Counted from the stretch's first letter, positions 39,474-49,725 are shown. The stretch is 64,000 nucleotides of DNA from Ostreococcus lucimarinus CCE9901 (GCF_000092065.1 NC_009357.1:744001-808000); one strand, 5' to 3'. The notes: a model not told the origin generated them from the sequence alone. Made by a program: numbers and translations.

Positions 39474-42191
39474 ATGTCGACGCGCGCGAAATCGATCGCC
39501 GCGGCGACGCTCGGCGTCGTTTTCGTCGCGCTGTGCGCTGTGCGCGCTGATGGATTCGCAATCGAGCCGCGGTGCGTCGACGACGCGCGACGCTACGACG
39601 ACGTCACGCGACGCGCGCTGACGACGCGGGCGACGTGCGCGGACATCGCGCGCGGCGCGGAGGCGCTCGAAGCGCTCGGAGCGTCGACGTGCGGTGCGGT
39701 GGGCGCGCGCGCGCGATTTCTGGCGGCGAAGCTCAACGCGGCGACGGGCGCGTGGGACGACGCGAAGCGCGCGCTCGCGGGCGACGAGACGAGCGAATTA
39801 TGGAAAACAATAGATGAGATGTCGCGCGCGGCGCGGGTGGGGTCGGAGGCGGGAAGACGAGGGGATTGGGTGAAGGCGTACGCGGCGGCGAACGCGGCGG
39901 TTGAGGCGAGCGCGTGCGCTTTGGATCCGAGGACGTTTCAAGCGCGCGCGCGCGCGGCGTTGAAGTTGGCGATGCACGGAAGGGCGTTCGTGGATGCGAA
40001 ACGCGCGCTCGCGCTGGGGGGGGGGAAGTCAGAGGCGTACGAGACGATGGCGACGGCGTTGAGCGAGTTGGCGGATTCCGCCGAGCGGTTAGCCGACGCC
40101 GAGACGCTGGCGCGGCGTTGTTTGCGGTACAGCCCGGACAACGTCGAGTGTTTGGTAGTTAGAAAAAATATTAGGCGAGCGCTGTTGGTTTGGCGCGAAG
40201 CGAGCGATGCGGAATCGCTCGGGGATTGGAGTTCGGCGATCGACGCTCTGAGGGAGCTGCGAAACGCGACGCGCGGCGGCGCGTTTGAGGCGTTGAAATT
40301 CGACGCGCTCGTCGCGTCGTGTCGCGTGAATGGTAAACGAGAACGCGCGCGTTGGGAGACCAGCACGACGAGAAAGAGGGTTCCCGCCAAACTCGTCGCG
40401 GATGCGATCGATCAGTGCACAGACGCGTTGTCCGAGCTCATGTCGCGCTGCGGCGAAAGTCGCGTCGACGACGTCCCGAATTCGTATTACGCTCGCGCGT
40501 GGATGCGCGCGCTGAGCGCGAACGTAGATGGTGCGATGGCCGACGTAGCGGGGATTGAACGTTCGGTAGATGTATCGTCCGACGATTGGAAGGCGAACGT
40601 TGAGGCGTTGCGAAAAGCCATCGAAGAGGCGCGCGAAGCAAACGCTCCAAAGGATTTATACGCGATTCTGGGATTGACGCGCGAAGATGCACAAGCGGAA
40701 GATTGGCTTCGTGTTTTGAAACGTGCGTACAGAAAGCTGGCACTACTATTACATCCCGATAAAAATCCGGCGGTCGATAAAGAGGAGGCGGAGGAGAAAT
40801 TCGATGAACTCGTCAAGGCGTACAAGATTCTGTCAAGCGAGACGCTTCGTCGCGAATACGACGAGACCGGCAAGGTGAACTTGGGCGTTGACGCGCAAGC
40901 GACGAACGACTGGTTCGACAGTCACGCCGATAGCCGTCGCACGAATGACGGTCAACCGCCAAACGATGGACTTAACGAGGATGATTACATCTTCCGGTTT
41001 GATAAGCGCGACGCCGGGGCGGATGGCCGAGCGGCTGGTCAGTACGTGCACAAAGAAACGGGCGAACGGGTATTCGGTGAACGCGACGTGCGCCCAGAAG
41101 AAGATCAACAGGACGACGTCTGTGCGAAGAAAAAAGGATACTGCATCGCCGGACGAGGCGGCGCCGAGGCTCCGTCGCGCGCCAAGCACGTTCCGGGGGT
41201 CGAATCGCTCGAGGTGAAAATCGTTACGCCGAATCTGCTCCCGGGAGATACCGTGGCGGCGAGGCTCGTTCGAAACATCTTTGGACTTCACAAGCTTGAG
41301 TTCATCTTTGCTTTTGACGTCGAGTTACCGAGCGAAGAAGTTCGCGACAAGACTTTTCAAGACGCAGCGAAAACGCGTTTGAGAAGACTCGTGCGTACCC
41401 TGCACGCGTCCCTCGTCGGCCGCGACGGGGCGTCGACGCTCACGAGCATGATTGAAGAGCACATCGTGAGTTCGTCGTCTTCAGAAGACGATTCGATCGT
41501 AGACTACGTGGCATCCGCGATGAGCGGTCGCGCACCACGCGTCGGATCGCCTCACGAGACGCGGGATCTTCTGGATCGCTTTGCGTCGCGCGCCACGCGC
41601 GAGATGAGACGGCTCGGCGCCTTGGGACTCAATTCCGACGATCGCACCGATAATTTCGTGCGCGTCGCGCGTGACTTGATGTTCAACCCCTTGGTATCGT
41701 CTCACTTGCTCTCATTCACCGCCGACGACGCCGAAGACGCCTCACAGGTTCGAAGTCTCGTCGCCCTCTGGCGCGACGACGTCCCCAGCCGCGTCCTCGT
41801 CGACGGCGACGTCCTCTCCTACGAAATCAAATTCGTCGATTCCGACAAGTCTCCCGACGCCGTGCGAGCGATGTGCGCCACCTTAGACTTCGAAACCACC
41901 GCGGGCGACCGCCTCAGCGCCTTCCCCGACGCCATCGATCAATTCGGCCTCGCCGCCGCCGTCGCCGCCGTCAATTTCCGCGACGTCCTCGCGCGAGACG
42001 CCGTAAACGGTTGGATCTCGCGTCGCATCCCCATCCCTTCCGGCCTCATCGGCGCGCGCGTTTCGTCCTGGTTCATCGTCGCCGCCCGCATCGACGCCGG
42101 TCGCGCGTCCACGCGCGTCCGCGAGGTCAAAATCATCAACGCCTTCGCGGACGCCGACGACTTCGCCATCCTCGAGCCGCGCGGACCCTGA
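39474..42191 (+). CDS. ER-type J-domain protein with N-terminal TPR-like region
   Basis: 905 residues with a cleavable signal peptide (SIAAATLGVVFVALCAVRADG). The first 390 residues are helical and TPR-like, in the manner of DNAJC3/p58IPK. A J domain follows: DLYAILGLTRED, RVLKRAYRKLALLLHPDKNP with intact HPD, and ILSSETLRREYD. The C-terminal 430 residues have no motif I recognise. With a signal peptide and J domain it should stimulate an Hsp70 (BiP) in the ER lumen. The long unassigned C-terminus is not part of DNAJC3. Confidence 0.85.
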   Translation: MSTRAKSIAAATLGVVFVALCAVRADGFAIEPRCVDDARRYDDVTRRALTTRATCADIARGAEALEALGASTCGAVGARARFLAAKLNAATGAWDDAKRALAGDETSELWKTIDEMSRAARVGSEAGRRGDWVKAYAAANAAVEASACALDPRTFQARARAALKLAMHGRAFVDAKRALALGGGKSEAYETMATALSELADSAERLADAETLARRCLRYSPDNVECLVVRKNIRRALLVWREASDAESLGDWSSAIDALRELRNATRGGAFEALKFDALVASCRVNGKRERARWETSTTRKRVPAKLVADAIDQCTDALSELMSRCGESRVDDVPNSYYARAWMRALSANVDGAMADVAGIERSVDVSSDDWKANVEALRKAIEEAREANAPKDLYAILGLTREDAQAEDWLRVLKRAYRKLALLLHPDKNPAVDKEEAEEKFDELVKAYKILSSETLRREYDETGKVNLGVDAQATNDWFDSHADSRRTNDGQPPNDGLNEDDYIFRFDKRDAGADGRAAGQYVHKETGERVFGERDVRPEEDQQDDVCAKKKGYCIAGRGGAEAPSRAKHVPGVESLEVKIVTPNLLPGDTVAARLVRNIFGLHKLEFIFAFDVELPSEEVRDKTFQDAAKTRLRRLVRTLHASLVGRDGASTLTSMIEEHIVSSSSSEDDSIVDYVASAMSGRAPRVGSPHETRDLLDRFASRATREMRRLGALGLNSDDRTDNFVRVARDLMFNPLVSSHLLSFTADDAEDASQVRSLVALWRDDVPSRVLVDGDVLSYEIKFVDSDKSPDAVRAMCATLDFETTAGDRLSAFPDAIDQFGLAAAVAAVNFRDVLARDAVNGWISRRIPIPSGLIGARVSSWFIVAARIDAGRASTRVREVKIINAFADADDFAILEPRGP

Positions 42192-42273
42192 AACGTCATT
42201 CCAATTCATTCCGTTCGCCCATCGCGTCACTTCGCGTCGCGTCCGCGGTCGACCGGCGTCCCGATCGCGCGCG

Positions 42274-43095
42274 ATGCACGTCGCCCTCGCGAACCTCGCG
42301 CTGTGCCCGCGCGCGCGCGCGTCGTCCGTCGTCGCGCGCGACGTCGCGAGCGGTAGGTCAACTTTCGCGGGCGTCCCCGTCGTCGTCGCGCGCGCCGCGC
42401 GCGCGCCGAGCGCCCCGCGCGCGCGCGGGATGACGCCCGTCACCGCGCGGTTCGGCGGACGCGGCGGACGCGGCGGCGGCGGACGCTCGTTCGGTGGACG
42501 TGGACGCGGCGGGGGCGGGCGCGGGCGAGGCGGACGCGGACGAGGTCGCGGACGACCGCAGATGGACCGAGGACCGATGCGAAACGAAGACATCGAGTTC
42601 GATGAATTGCGGGTGCTGGACGAGGATAAAGAGATGCTCGGGGTGATGTCCACGGACGAGGCGCTGGAACTCGCGGCGGAGAAGGAATTGGATTTGGTGG
42701 TCATGAGCCCGGACGCGGAGCCGCCGTTGGCGCGAATCATGAATTACTCAAAGTACAAGTACGAAAAGGAAAAGAAGGATCGGGAGGCGAGGAAGAAGGC
42801 GGCGGCGGTGCGCGTGGACATCAAAGAATTGAAAATGAGGTACAACATCGATACGCACGATTACGGGGTGCGACTGAGGGCGGCGCAAAAGTTTTTGGAG
42901 GGCGGGGACAAGGTTAAGGTGATTTGTCAGTTTCGCGGGCGCGAGAACGACTTCCGGGAGATTGGGCGGGAGATGTTCGCTCGATTCGTAGAGGACGTTG
43001 GCGAGGTGGGCTCGCTCGAGAGCAAGCCTAGCATGGAAGGGAACTCGATGACGATGTTACTCGCACCCACGGTCGCCAAGGGCGACAGCAAGTAA
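42274..43095 (+). CDS. INFC: plastid translation initiation factor IF-3
   Basis: 273 residues. A basic transit peptide is followed by a Gly/Arg-rich segment (about 65-92, GGRGRGGGGRGRGG-like) and a full IF3. The N-domain has RNEDIEFDELRVLDED. The linker has NYSKYKYEKEKKDREARKK. The C-domain has VDIKELKMRYNIDTHDYGVR and VKVICQFRGREN. IF3 prevents premature subunit joining on 70S ribosomes. The RGG-like insert is not found in bacterial IF3 and could add RNA binding. The gene sits 82 bases after the J-protein on the same strand. Confidence 0.95.
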   Translation: MHVALANLALCPRARASSVVARDVASGRSTFAGVPVVVARAARAPSAPRARGMTPVTARFGGRGGRGGGGRSFGGRGRGGGGRGRGGRGRGRGRPQMDRGPMRNEDIEFDELRVLDEDKEMLGVMSTDEALELAAEKELDLVVMSPDAEPPLARIMNYSKYKYEKEKKDREARKKAAAVRVDIKELKMRYNIDTHDYGVRLRAAQKFLEGGDKVKVICQFRGRENDFREIGREMFARFVEDVGEVGSLESKPSMEGNSMTMLLAPTVAKGDSK

Positions 43096-43214
43096 CGAGT
43101 CGCGCGCGCGTTTGGATATCGTAATTTTTAAGACACCACACAAAAGAAATTATTGTTTTTTTATTCAACGATGAATCCCGAATGGGTCGCGCTAAAATGT
43201 ACACTTTCATTCGT

Positions 43215-46200
43215 TCACGCATTCGCGATGCGTTTTGGCGGCAGACCGCTCGGAAACGCCTGTTCTCCTTCGCCCGGGAGCACCGCTTCGGCGAACATTT
43301 CGACTTGCAACTTTGCGTTACTCAGCACGGCTTGCGTGATGTGTCTACAGGGTCGATGTTCTCGCGTGATGCCCGCATCGGAGAAAAATCTGTCCCAGAT
43401 ATCACACACCGCTTCCATTTCTCGGATGTCTTTGAGGTGAATTTTCACTTGCAGCAAGTGAGCGACGTCAGTGCCGGCCATCACGAGGAGTCTGACCAAA
43501 TTATCAAACACACGGCGCATTTGTCCCGTGAACGTGGGTTCGACCACACCGCCACAAGTAATACCAGAAAGCCACACTTGTCGTCCCCAGGTGACAACTG
43601 GAGAGCAATCCAAGCCACCAGGATTGTGGTACACGACCTGCGTGTTTGCGTCTGGCGCGTGCAACGCCAGCGCTCCACGCCCGGCGCCACGACGACGATC
43701 GCCACCTTGTGACGTACCGCTTTCTAACACCGCAATTCGATCCTCGTACTGAACGTTCGTTCGCGTTGCGATTTCATGCGAGCGCGCAAGCTCTTCGTGC
43801 GAGCGCACGAGTTCTTTGTGCGCTGCAGAAAGTTCTTTGAACGAGTTTACGAGTTGCTGGAAATTTTTCACCTCGACGATTTCGTTACCCGGTAACGCGT
43901 CGTCCAGCTCACGCGTCATTCTCTTCACTGGAACCAAGGCATGCGTTTCATCCTCCGCAGTAACGCTCGCAGCTCGAGATCTCTTACGTCTGCTCGGCGG
44001 CTCAACGGGGATGGGAATCGTCTTGTGCTTCATCCTCATGTGCGTGCACAAACCCCTATGTTGCTTCGCTTTGAACTCGCACTCTGGACATTGGAGTTGG
44101 TCCGTTAAAATTTCCATGTGTTTGGTACTAGAATGGACTCCCTTGTCGTGGACTACCGTCTCATCCACTTCCTCCATGTCAGTCTGATTGAGTGCCACCC
44201 GATCTTCGATGACGGCTGCCGCCGCAATCAGTTCAACGTTGTGTTCTTTCTTGTAGTGCGTGCAAAGCTGTCTGAACGACTTGCATTTGAAATCTCCAGC
44301 CGCACACTCGTCGCAAAACCGAACGCCAGGATCCATCTCTTTCGTGCGAGGAGGTCCCGGGAAACTAACTCCGACGTTCAGGGGCTCTTCTTCGAGTGGT
44401 GAGGTTTGGGGGTGCTTCAACTTGCAGCTGCGCAGATGAGCTGCAAACCCTGCATTCCAGAAACCCGTGTACGTCTGACAGTACTCGCACGTTATCTGCG
44501 TCTTTTTCGATTTACCACTCGGACGATCGGTATCTCTCGTCTCATGTGTGAGCTTATTCGGTTTTGACAACGAAGGTTTCGGCTCTGAAGTTGGCAACGA
44601 CGCATCACTCGACGAGTTCATCAACGCCTCCGCCTCTTTAAACTCTTTCGCGGTAATGAATGCCCGTACATTGTGCGCGTCTTTGTAGTGAGCGATCAGC
44701 CCTGAATTGTTTGGAAACTTGGCCGAGCACTCTGCACAACTTCTTTGCGTGTGAAAGATGCGTAAGATTGTCGTTTCTGTTTGCGGTCGAACGGACTGTT
44801 CTTCGACGGCAGGCTCGTCGCCGGGTGACTCTCCTTGTGCAGACTGTTTACCAATTCGCGTGACTTTAACGCCGTGTTCCACCTGCATGTGTCGCACTAA
44901 ATCATCGAAAGAAGTACCTTTGAACTCGCAACCGCTTTCTTCTCGAAGTAAACATTTTCTACTCTTCGCGCCGACGGATAGCTCTTTGAGCGGCGTGTGA
45001 GCTTCAGACGCAATTTTTGGAGGCGCCTTATCTGTTGCCTTCGTGACCACTTGGGCATTAGGGACGCTCGTAGCGGCTGATTTCGCTCCTTTGCACCATC
45101 GCGCTTTGTGCGTCACGAGCCCGGCTGGCGACTTAACTGAAACTCCACACACATCGCAAGCCGTCGAATGATTGGTGACGATGACAGACGCTTGCGTTTT
45201 GTTTTTCTTCTCTACCGCACCAGCGGTCAAAGGCACGATTAGTTCGCCGCGATGCTTCATCTTGCTCTGATGTATTTTTAGCGAGTGCGCATTCTTGAAC
45301 GACTTTCCACACTCAGTGCACGCACATTCCTGCGACTCGTTCGTAGACTTGTCGATGTCACGACCTCTGCTCGCTGCTCGCTCGTCTTCGTCGTCGATAC
45401 CTACGGTGTAACGCGAAGGTCTCGCGGCTGTTCGCCGCTTTCGATTGGGTTCAGTAGACTCGTTCGCAGTCAGCTTGTCGTCAACATTCGATACGTCGTC
45501 AAAAAGATTTTCAGGTGTCTTGAGAAGCGCAGCCTTGTTCGCTGGTCGATCATCATCGCTGTCTGCGTTGTGCGTAGCCTCTGCTTCAGCACGATGCTTC
45601 ACTGTATCGCTTCTCGGCCCATCGTCGTCGGCGTCGCTGTCGCGATCCGTCTCATCCTTGTCGTTCTCGTCCTCCATCACGAATGCGCTCACCATCTCGG
45701 CTTGGTCCATGGCGGGTTGCTCGGCCCAATACTTTTCGACGTGCTGCTGATACTCGGCGAAAGTCTCTTCGGGCTTGGCGCTGCAGTAACTCACGACGTG
45801 TTTCTTGAACGCGAGGTATCCGTTAAACTTTTTCTGCGCGCCGCAAAAGCAACACTCGATATCCTTGTAGATCTTGTACTCTCTGTTACCGTCCGGGCTC
45901 ATCTGGTCGACCCCGCGCGGCGTCGGCACTTCAACATCTATCGTCGTCGGACTCGAAACCGCGAGCGCTGGTGCCGGCGTGCGCGCCGGCGCCTCGTTCG
46001 CGACTTCGCCGTCCTTCGTCGTCTTGTCGCTATTCGGACTTCCATTCGCGCCCTGCCCCGGGCTCCGCGCCGGCGTCGCCGTCTGCACCTCGTTCCCATC
46101 ACCCGCGCCCGCGTCCACTTTCCCATCGCTCACCACCGCCGCGACCTCGCTCGCGGGCGGTTGACCCGGTAAACCTCCCTCCGCCGACATCGCGCCGTCG

Positions 46201-46289
46201 CGTCGACCTCCGCGCTCGCCTTCGCCGTCCTCCCCGCGTCGATTCGACCGTCTCGATCGAGTCCTGCGCGCGTCCGCGTCGTCAGTCAT
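43215..46289 (-). CDS. C2H2 zinc-finger protein fused to a C-terminal RidA/YjgF domain
   Basis: One 1024-residue frame without an intron. At least six C2H2-type fingers are spread along it: CCFCGAQKKF near residue 145, CTECGKSFKNAHSLKIHQ, CDVCGVSV, CAECSAKFPNNSGLIAHY, CDECAAGDFKC and CPECEFKAKQHRGLCTHM. A coiled coil (LVNSFKELSAAHKELVRSHE) leads to a C-terminal RidA domain, about 876-1010: VTWGRQVWLSGIT, RRVFDNLVRLLVMAG, LQVKIHLKDI, PCRHITQAVL with the catalytic-type Arg, and QVEMFAEAV. RidA hydrolyses reactive enamines/imines as a trimer. Fusion to many zinc fingers is unusual. An ATG at 46190 is an alternative start. Confidence 0.88.
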   Translation of the reverse strand: MTDDADARRTRSRRSNRRGEDGEGERGGRRDGAMSAEGGLPGQPPASEVAAVVSDGKVDAGAGDGNEVQTATPARSPGQGANGSPNSDKTTKDGEVANEAPARTPAPALAVSSPTTIDVEVPTPRGVDQMSPDGNREYKIYKDIECCFCGAQKKFNGYLAFKKHVVSYCSAKPEETFAEYQQHVEKYWAEQPAMDQAEMVSAFVMEDENDKDETDRDSDADDDGPRSDTVKHRAEAEATHNADSDDDRPANKAALLKTPENLFDDVSNVDDKLTANESTEPNRKRRTAARPSRYTVGIDDEDERAASRGRDIDKSTNESQECACTECGKSFKNAHSLKIHQSKMKHRGELIVPLTAGAVEKKNKTQASVIVTNHSTACDVCGVSVKSPAGLVTHKARWCKGAKSAATSVPNAQVVTKATDKAPPKIASEAHTPLKELSVGAKSRKCLLREESGCEFKGTSFDDLVRHMQVEHGVKVTRIGKQSAQGESPGDEPAVEEQSVRPQTETTILRIFHTQRSCAECSAKFPNNSGLIAHYKDAHNVRAFITAKEFKEAEALMNSSSDASLPTSEPKPSLSKPNKLTHETRDTDRPSGKSKKTQITCEYCQTYTGFWNAGFAAHLRSCKLKHPQTSPLEEEPLNVGVSFPGPPRTKEMDPGVRFCDECAAGDFKCKSFRQLCTHYKKEHNVELIAAAAVIEDRVALNQTDMEEVDETVVHDKGVHSSTKHMEILTDQLQCPECEFKAKQHRGLCTHMRMKHKTIPIPVEPPSRRKRSRAASVTAEDETHALVPVKRMTRELDDALPGNEIVEVKNFQQLVNSFKELSAAHKELVRSHEELARSHEIATRTNVQYEDRIAVLESGTSQGGDRRRGAGRGALALHAPDANTQVVYHNPGGLDCSPVVTWGRQVWLSGITCGGVVEPTFTGQMRRVFDNLVRLLVMAGTDVAHLLQVKIHLKDIREMEAVCDIWDRFFSDAGITREHRPCRHITQAVLSNAKLQVEMFAEAVLPGEGEQAFPSGLPPKRIANA

Positions 46290-46859
46290 CCCATCGCGCG
46301 CGCGTTCCGTCGTTCCGACCCGCGCGCGCCGCGCGCCGCGCGCGTCGACCGCTCGCGCGGGTCGAAATTCTCCAATTTCAACCTCCGACCGATTCCCCGC
46401 GGTGTTCCGCGCGTCGCCGTCGCGCGCCCGACCGTCGCGCGCCCCCTCGCCCGCGCGCGATCGCCCGCGCGCGATCGCCCGCGCGCGTCCGCCCGCGCGC
46501 GCGGCGCGTCTCGCGCGCGCGCGACCGCGCGAGCGCTCGACGACGCGCATTTGACCTCGCGACCGCGGCGACCGCGCGCGCCGATGCGCCGCGCGCGCGC
46601 GCGCGAGATCGATGCGTCGCGCTCGCGCGCGCGAAGACGTCGGTCGTGATCCGTACCTCGCGTTGGATTCGCTCGCGGGGCGCGCGCGCGCGTCGAGGAG
46701 TGCGCATTGGGCGCGCATTCGATGCGGAGACGACGAGACGCCGCGAGGCGTCGCGCGAAGCGTCGCGCGAGGGCGAACGCGCGCGACGCGGCGACGACGA
46801 GAGGGAACGACGCGTCTGGACGACGCGGCGCTGATGATGATGCGTGACTAGTGAGAAAT
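46290..46859. other. intergenic, about 570 bases, very CpG-rich
   Basis: Between the start of the zinc-finger/RidA gene and the stop of the EB1-type gene. It is dominated by CGCG runs. No frame here has non-Arg/Ala composition, and I see no RNA gene. Confidence 0.5.
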
Positions 46860-48177
46860 CTAGCGCTGGCTAAGAGCGCGCGCGGGCGGCGGCGGTTGGG
46901 ACGCGCGCTCGCGAACGACGCGACGCTTGCGAACGCAGCCGCAACAGGAGGTTTCCTCCTCGACGGTTTCGACGAACGGCGACGGGTCGCTCGGACCCGG
47001 TGCGGTCGGCGCGGGATCGCTCGCGGGATTGAGCTCGGACGCGGCGTCGGCGTGGAGCTTGGCGCGGGCTTTGGCGGCCCATCGGTCGAGGGATCGCGCG
47101 CGCGCGAACGGCTTGGCCGCGTCGTCGGCGGCGTTCGTCGTCTCGGCGTTCGTGGTGGTGGTGGTGGTGGTGGTGGTCGTCGATCCATCGGTGAGATCGA
47201 GCTTCGTTCGCGCGACTGGGGTATCCAGAAACGACAGCGCGCGCGGCGTCGCGGGCGCGCGCGCGTCCGCGGTCGCCGGTGCGAACTCGAAGCTCGCGTC
47301 CGCGTCCTCCGTCGGCGTCGCCGCCGGCGTTCGTCGTTTGTTCTCGCTCACCGCGCTCAGCTCGTTCGGCACCAATCGCTCGCTCATCGTCTCACGCTCG
47401 CTCACGGACGCCCTGCCGTCCCCCGGGCGGTTCAAAGGCGTCGCGCCCTCGCCCCGCCGTCGAACCGACGCGTGCGCCTTGACGCGCTGCGCCTCGACGC
47501 GCGCCGCGTACGCGTCGTACTCCTCCAACGCCGCCGACCCATTCTTCGCCACGTACGCGTGAAACCATCGCAATAAATTATTATTTTCCTACGTTCGCAA
47601 ACGCCCCCCGCGCGGTCGATCGATCGATCGTCAGTCGCGCGTTCGCTCGCGCTCGCGCCTCGCGCTCGAATCCCAACCGCCTCGACTCGCCCGCGCGTCG
47701 TCGTCGTCGCCCGATCCGATCCCCGTCTTCACCGACGCCGTCCATCGCCCCCAAACGCGAGCGCGACTTCCATCCCACGCTTCCCGCGCCTCGCTCGTCG
47801 CGTCGCGTCGTCGTTTCGCGCACCGTGAACTTCCCCTTGGCCAACGCGTCGAAATCCACGTCGACGCGCGTCCCGAGCGCGCGCATCGTCTGCGCCAGCA
47901 CCCGCACGTTCCGCTCGTTATCCCCGACGAACCGCGCGTTGAAATCAAACCTATGCAGCGGCACCTTCCCCGGGTGCATCGCGTCGAGCAGCTGCGCGTA
48001 CGCGACGCCGTCGCCGCACTCTTGCACCGAGGCGTAATCGCTCCGAAGCGCGCGATTGAGCCACGCGACGAGCTCGAGCCGTCCCATCGAGCGCGACGTC
48101 GACGCCGTCGTCGTCGTCGCCGTCGGCGTCGTCGCGCGCGCGGCGCTCGCGCGTCGTCGCGTCGCGGGCGTCGACAT
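46860..48177 (-). CDS. EB1-type calponin-homology microtubule-binding protein
   Basis: Exons 48177-47824 and 47588-46860 join in phase 0 across a 235-base intron (donor GTGCGC, ACTGAC ending at 47630), giving 360 residues. The CH domain reads GRLELVAWLNRALRSDY, CGDGVAYAQLLDAMHPGKVP, RNVRVLAQTMRALG, LAKGKFT then across the splice ENNNLLRWFHAYV, which aligns residue for residue with EB1. EB1 proteins track growing microtubule ends. The C-terminal half is Thr/Ala-rich and I see no EB-homology dimerisation domain. Instead a TSCCGCVRKRR cluster lies near the end, which might be lipidated. The start may be the internal ATG at 48087. Confidence 0.83.
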
Positions 48178-48219
48178 CGTCGTCGAGGAGTGACGCGGAC
48201 GCCATTCGCGCGCGCCACC

Positions 48220-48740
48220 ATGGCGAGCGCGCGCGGGTTCTGCGAACGCTGCGGCGCGCGCCTGCGGCTGACGACGCGCGCGCCCGACGTGCGGTGCGAC
48301 GCGTGCGGCAGGGCGCGCGCGCTCGAGGACGGTGCGACGCCGACGCGACGACGGACGAAGCGGCGGCGGCGAGGAAAAGCGACGAAAAGAAAGACGCGAC
48401 GCGACGCGACGCGACGCGACGCGACGACGGTGAACGCGGACTGACGACGCGCGATGACCGCGATGACGCCGCAGCGTTCGGGGACGGCGAGCGCGAGCTC
48501 ACGGCGGGGGCGAGGGAGTTTAAGTTTCATCACGGCGTCGAGGCGAGACATCCGAACGGGACGCGCGTGGGCGCGACGGAGGAGGTGACGCGAGAGCGCG
48601 CGACGGTGGACGAAAAGTGTCCGAAATGTAAGCATAAGGGGTTAAACTTTTACACGATGCAGTTGAGGAGCGCGGATGAGGGGCAGACGGTGTTTTATGA
48701 GTGTCCGAAGTGCTCGCACACGTTTTCGCAAAACAACTGA
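48220..48740 (+). CDS. RPA12: RNA polymerase I subunit RPA12 (zinc-ribbon protein)
   Basis: Exons 48220-48331 and 48475-48740 join in phase 1 across a 143-base intron (donor GTGCGA, ACTGAC at 48440-48445), giving 125 residues, the standard size. The N-terminal zinc ribbon is FCERCGARL with CDACG. The C-terminal TFIIS-like ribbon is CPKCKHKGLNFYTMQL, RSADEGQTVFYECPKC and ends in HTFSQNN. The acidic RSADEGQT loop enters the polymerase active site and supports RNA cleavage. It is divergent from the EB1-type gene, with 42 bases between starts. Confidence 0.92.
48393..48422 (+). repeat. GACGC pentanucleotide repeat, 6 units
   Basis: Six GACGC units inside the RPA12 intron, 52 bases before the acceptor. 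Confidence 0.9.
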
Positions 48741-48915
48741 GCGCGGGGACGAGGCGAGGCGACGCCGTGTAGTAAAAGTAGCGACGAAATTTTGTCAGTG
48801 ACGCATCGAAAGCGCGTGGTAGCTCATCGAAAGCGCGACGCGCGCGGTAAAAAAGGTGTGTGAGTGATTTTTACAGCGGGAAGAGAGCGCGTGTTCGCGT
48901 CGACGTCGTCGTCGC

Positions 48916-49725
48916 CTACTCCGGGTTACCCCAACTATTGACAACCTTGCACGAACCGTCGCCACCGTCGGGTCCGTACTGACGCCAGCCCGCGCTTCCT
49001 TCCTTGTAAAAGGCGCTCGCGTCGGTGCCGGTACCGTCGGCCAAGGATGCGTCGCATCCGTTCGCGTTCCCGCTCGAACCGATGTGCCACAAGTCGCTCG
49101 TCCAGTACTTGTTGACGCCGTCGCACTCGAATTCCCCGTCGCATTCCTCCTTGACGTGCTTCCAATCCGTCGCTTCGTCGTTGATGTTCGCCTTGTAGAA
49201 CAAGCACGACAACAACCACGTATCCTTGCGACAATACCGCGTCGCTCCCGACGCCGGAACTTGCGCGTGCGCCGCCGCCGCCAAATCGACCGCGCCCGAC
49301 TGCGCCATCGCCGCCGCGTCCGCCGCCATCTCCTGACCGAACTGTTGCATCGGTTCCTGTCCCAGCATCGCGATCGAGCGCCACGAGCCCCTTTCTTCGC
49401 GCTCACCGACGCACATCAAGCTAAACTTTGACGCGTGTCCGCACGCGTCCAGGTGCGCGTCCCTCGTCAGCCCCCTCGGCGCCGCCAGCGCGAACCGCGA
49501 GCTCCCGAGCGCGGCCTCGCTCGACGTCCAACCGCGACCTCTCGCGTACTGCGCTCCATTCAGCGCCAAGCTCGCGACGAGCGCGCCCGACAGCGCCCCG
49601 ATCGTTCGTCGCGCGGTCGACCCGCGATTTTGGTGTTCGCGCCCTTCGCCCTCGCTCGCCACGTCCAATCGCAGCGACGCGTCGTCGGCCGCGCGCAGCA
49701 GGCTCCCGCGTTCGTCTTCGCTCAT
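48916..49725 (-). CDS. cysteine-rich type II membrane protein of unknown function
   Basis: 269 residues. A 40-residue cytosolic tail precedes one helix (IGALSGALVASLALNG), then a region with many Cys and Trp: HLDACGHASKFSLMC, TRYCRKDTWLLSCLFY, EECDGEFECDG, NGCDASLADG and GDGSCKVVNSWGNPE. The paired cysteines suggest a disulfide-bonded lumenal or extracellular domain. I do not recognise the family. Its start is 127 bases from the divergent sulfotransferase. Confidence 0.8.
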   Translation of the reverse strand: MSEDERGSLLRAADDASLRLDVASEGEGREHQNRGSTARRTIGALSGALVASLALNGAQYARGRGWTSSEAALGSSRFALAAPRGLTRDAHLDACGHASKFSLMCVGEREERGSWRSIAMLGQEPMQQFGQEMAADAAAMAQSGAVDLAAAAHAQVPASGATRYCRKDTWLLSCLFYKANINDEATDWKHVKEECDGEFECDGVNKYWTSDLWHIGSSGNANGCDASLADGTGTDASAFYKEGSAGWRQYGPDGGDGSCKVVNSWGNPE

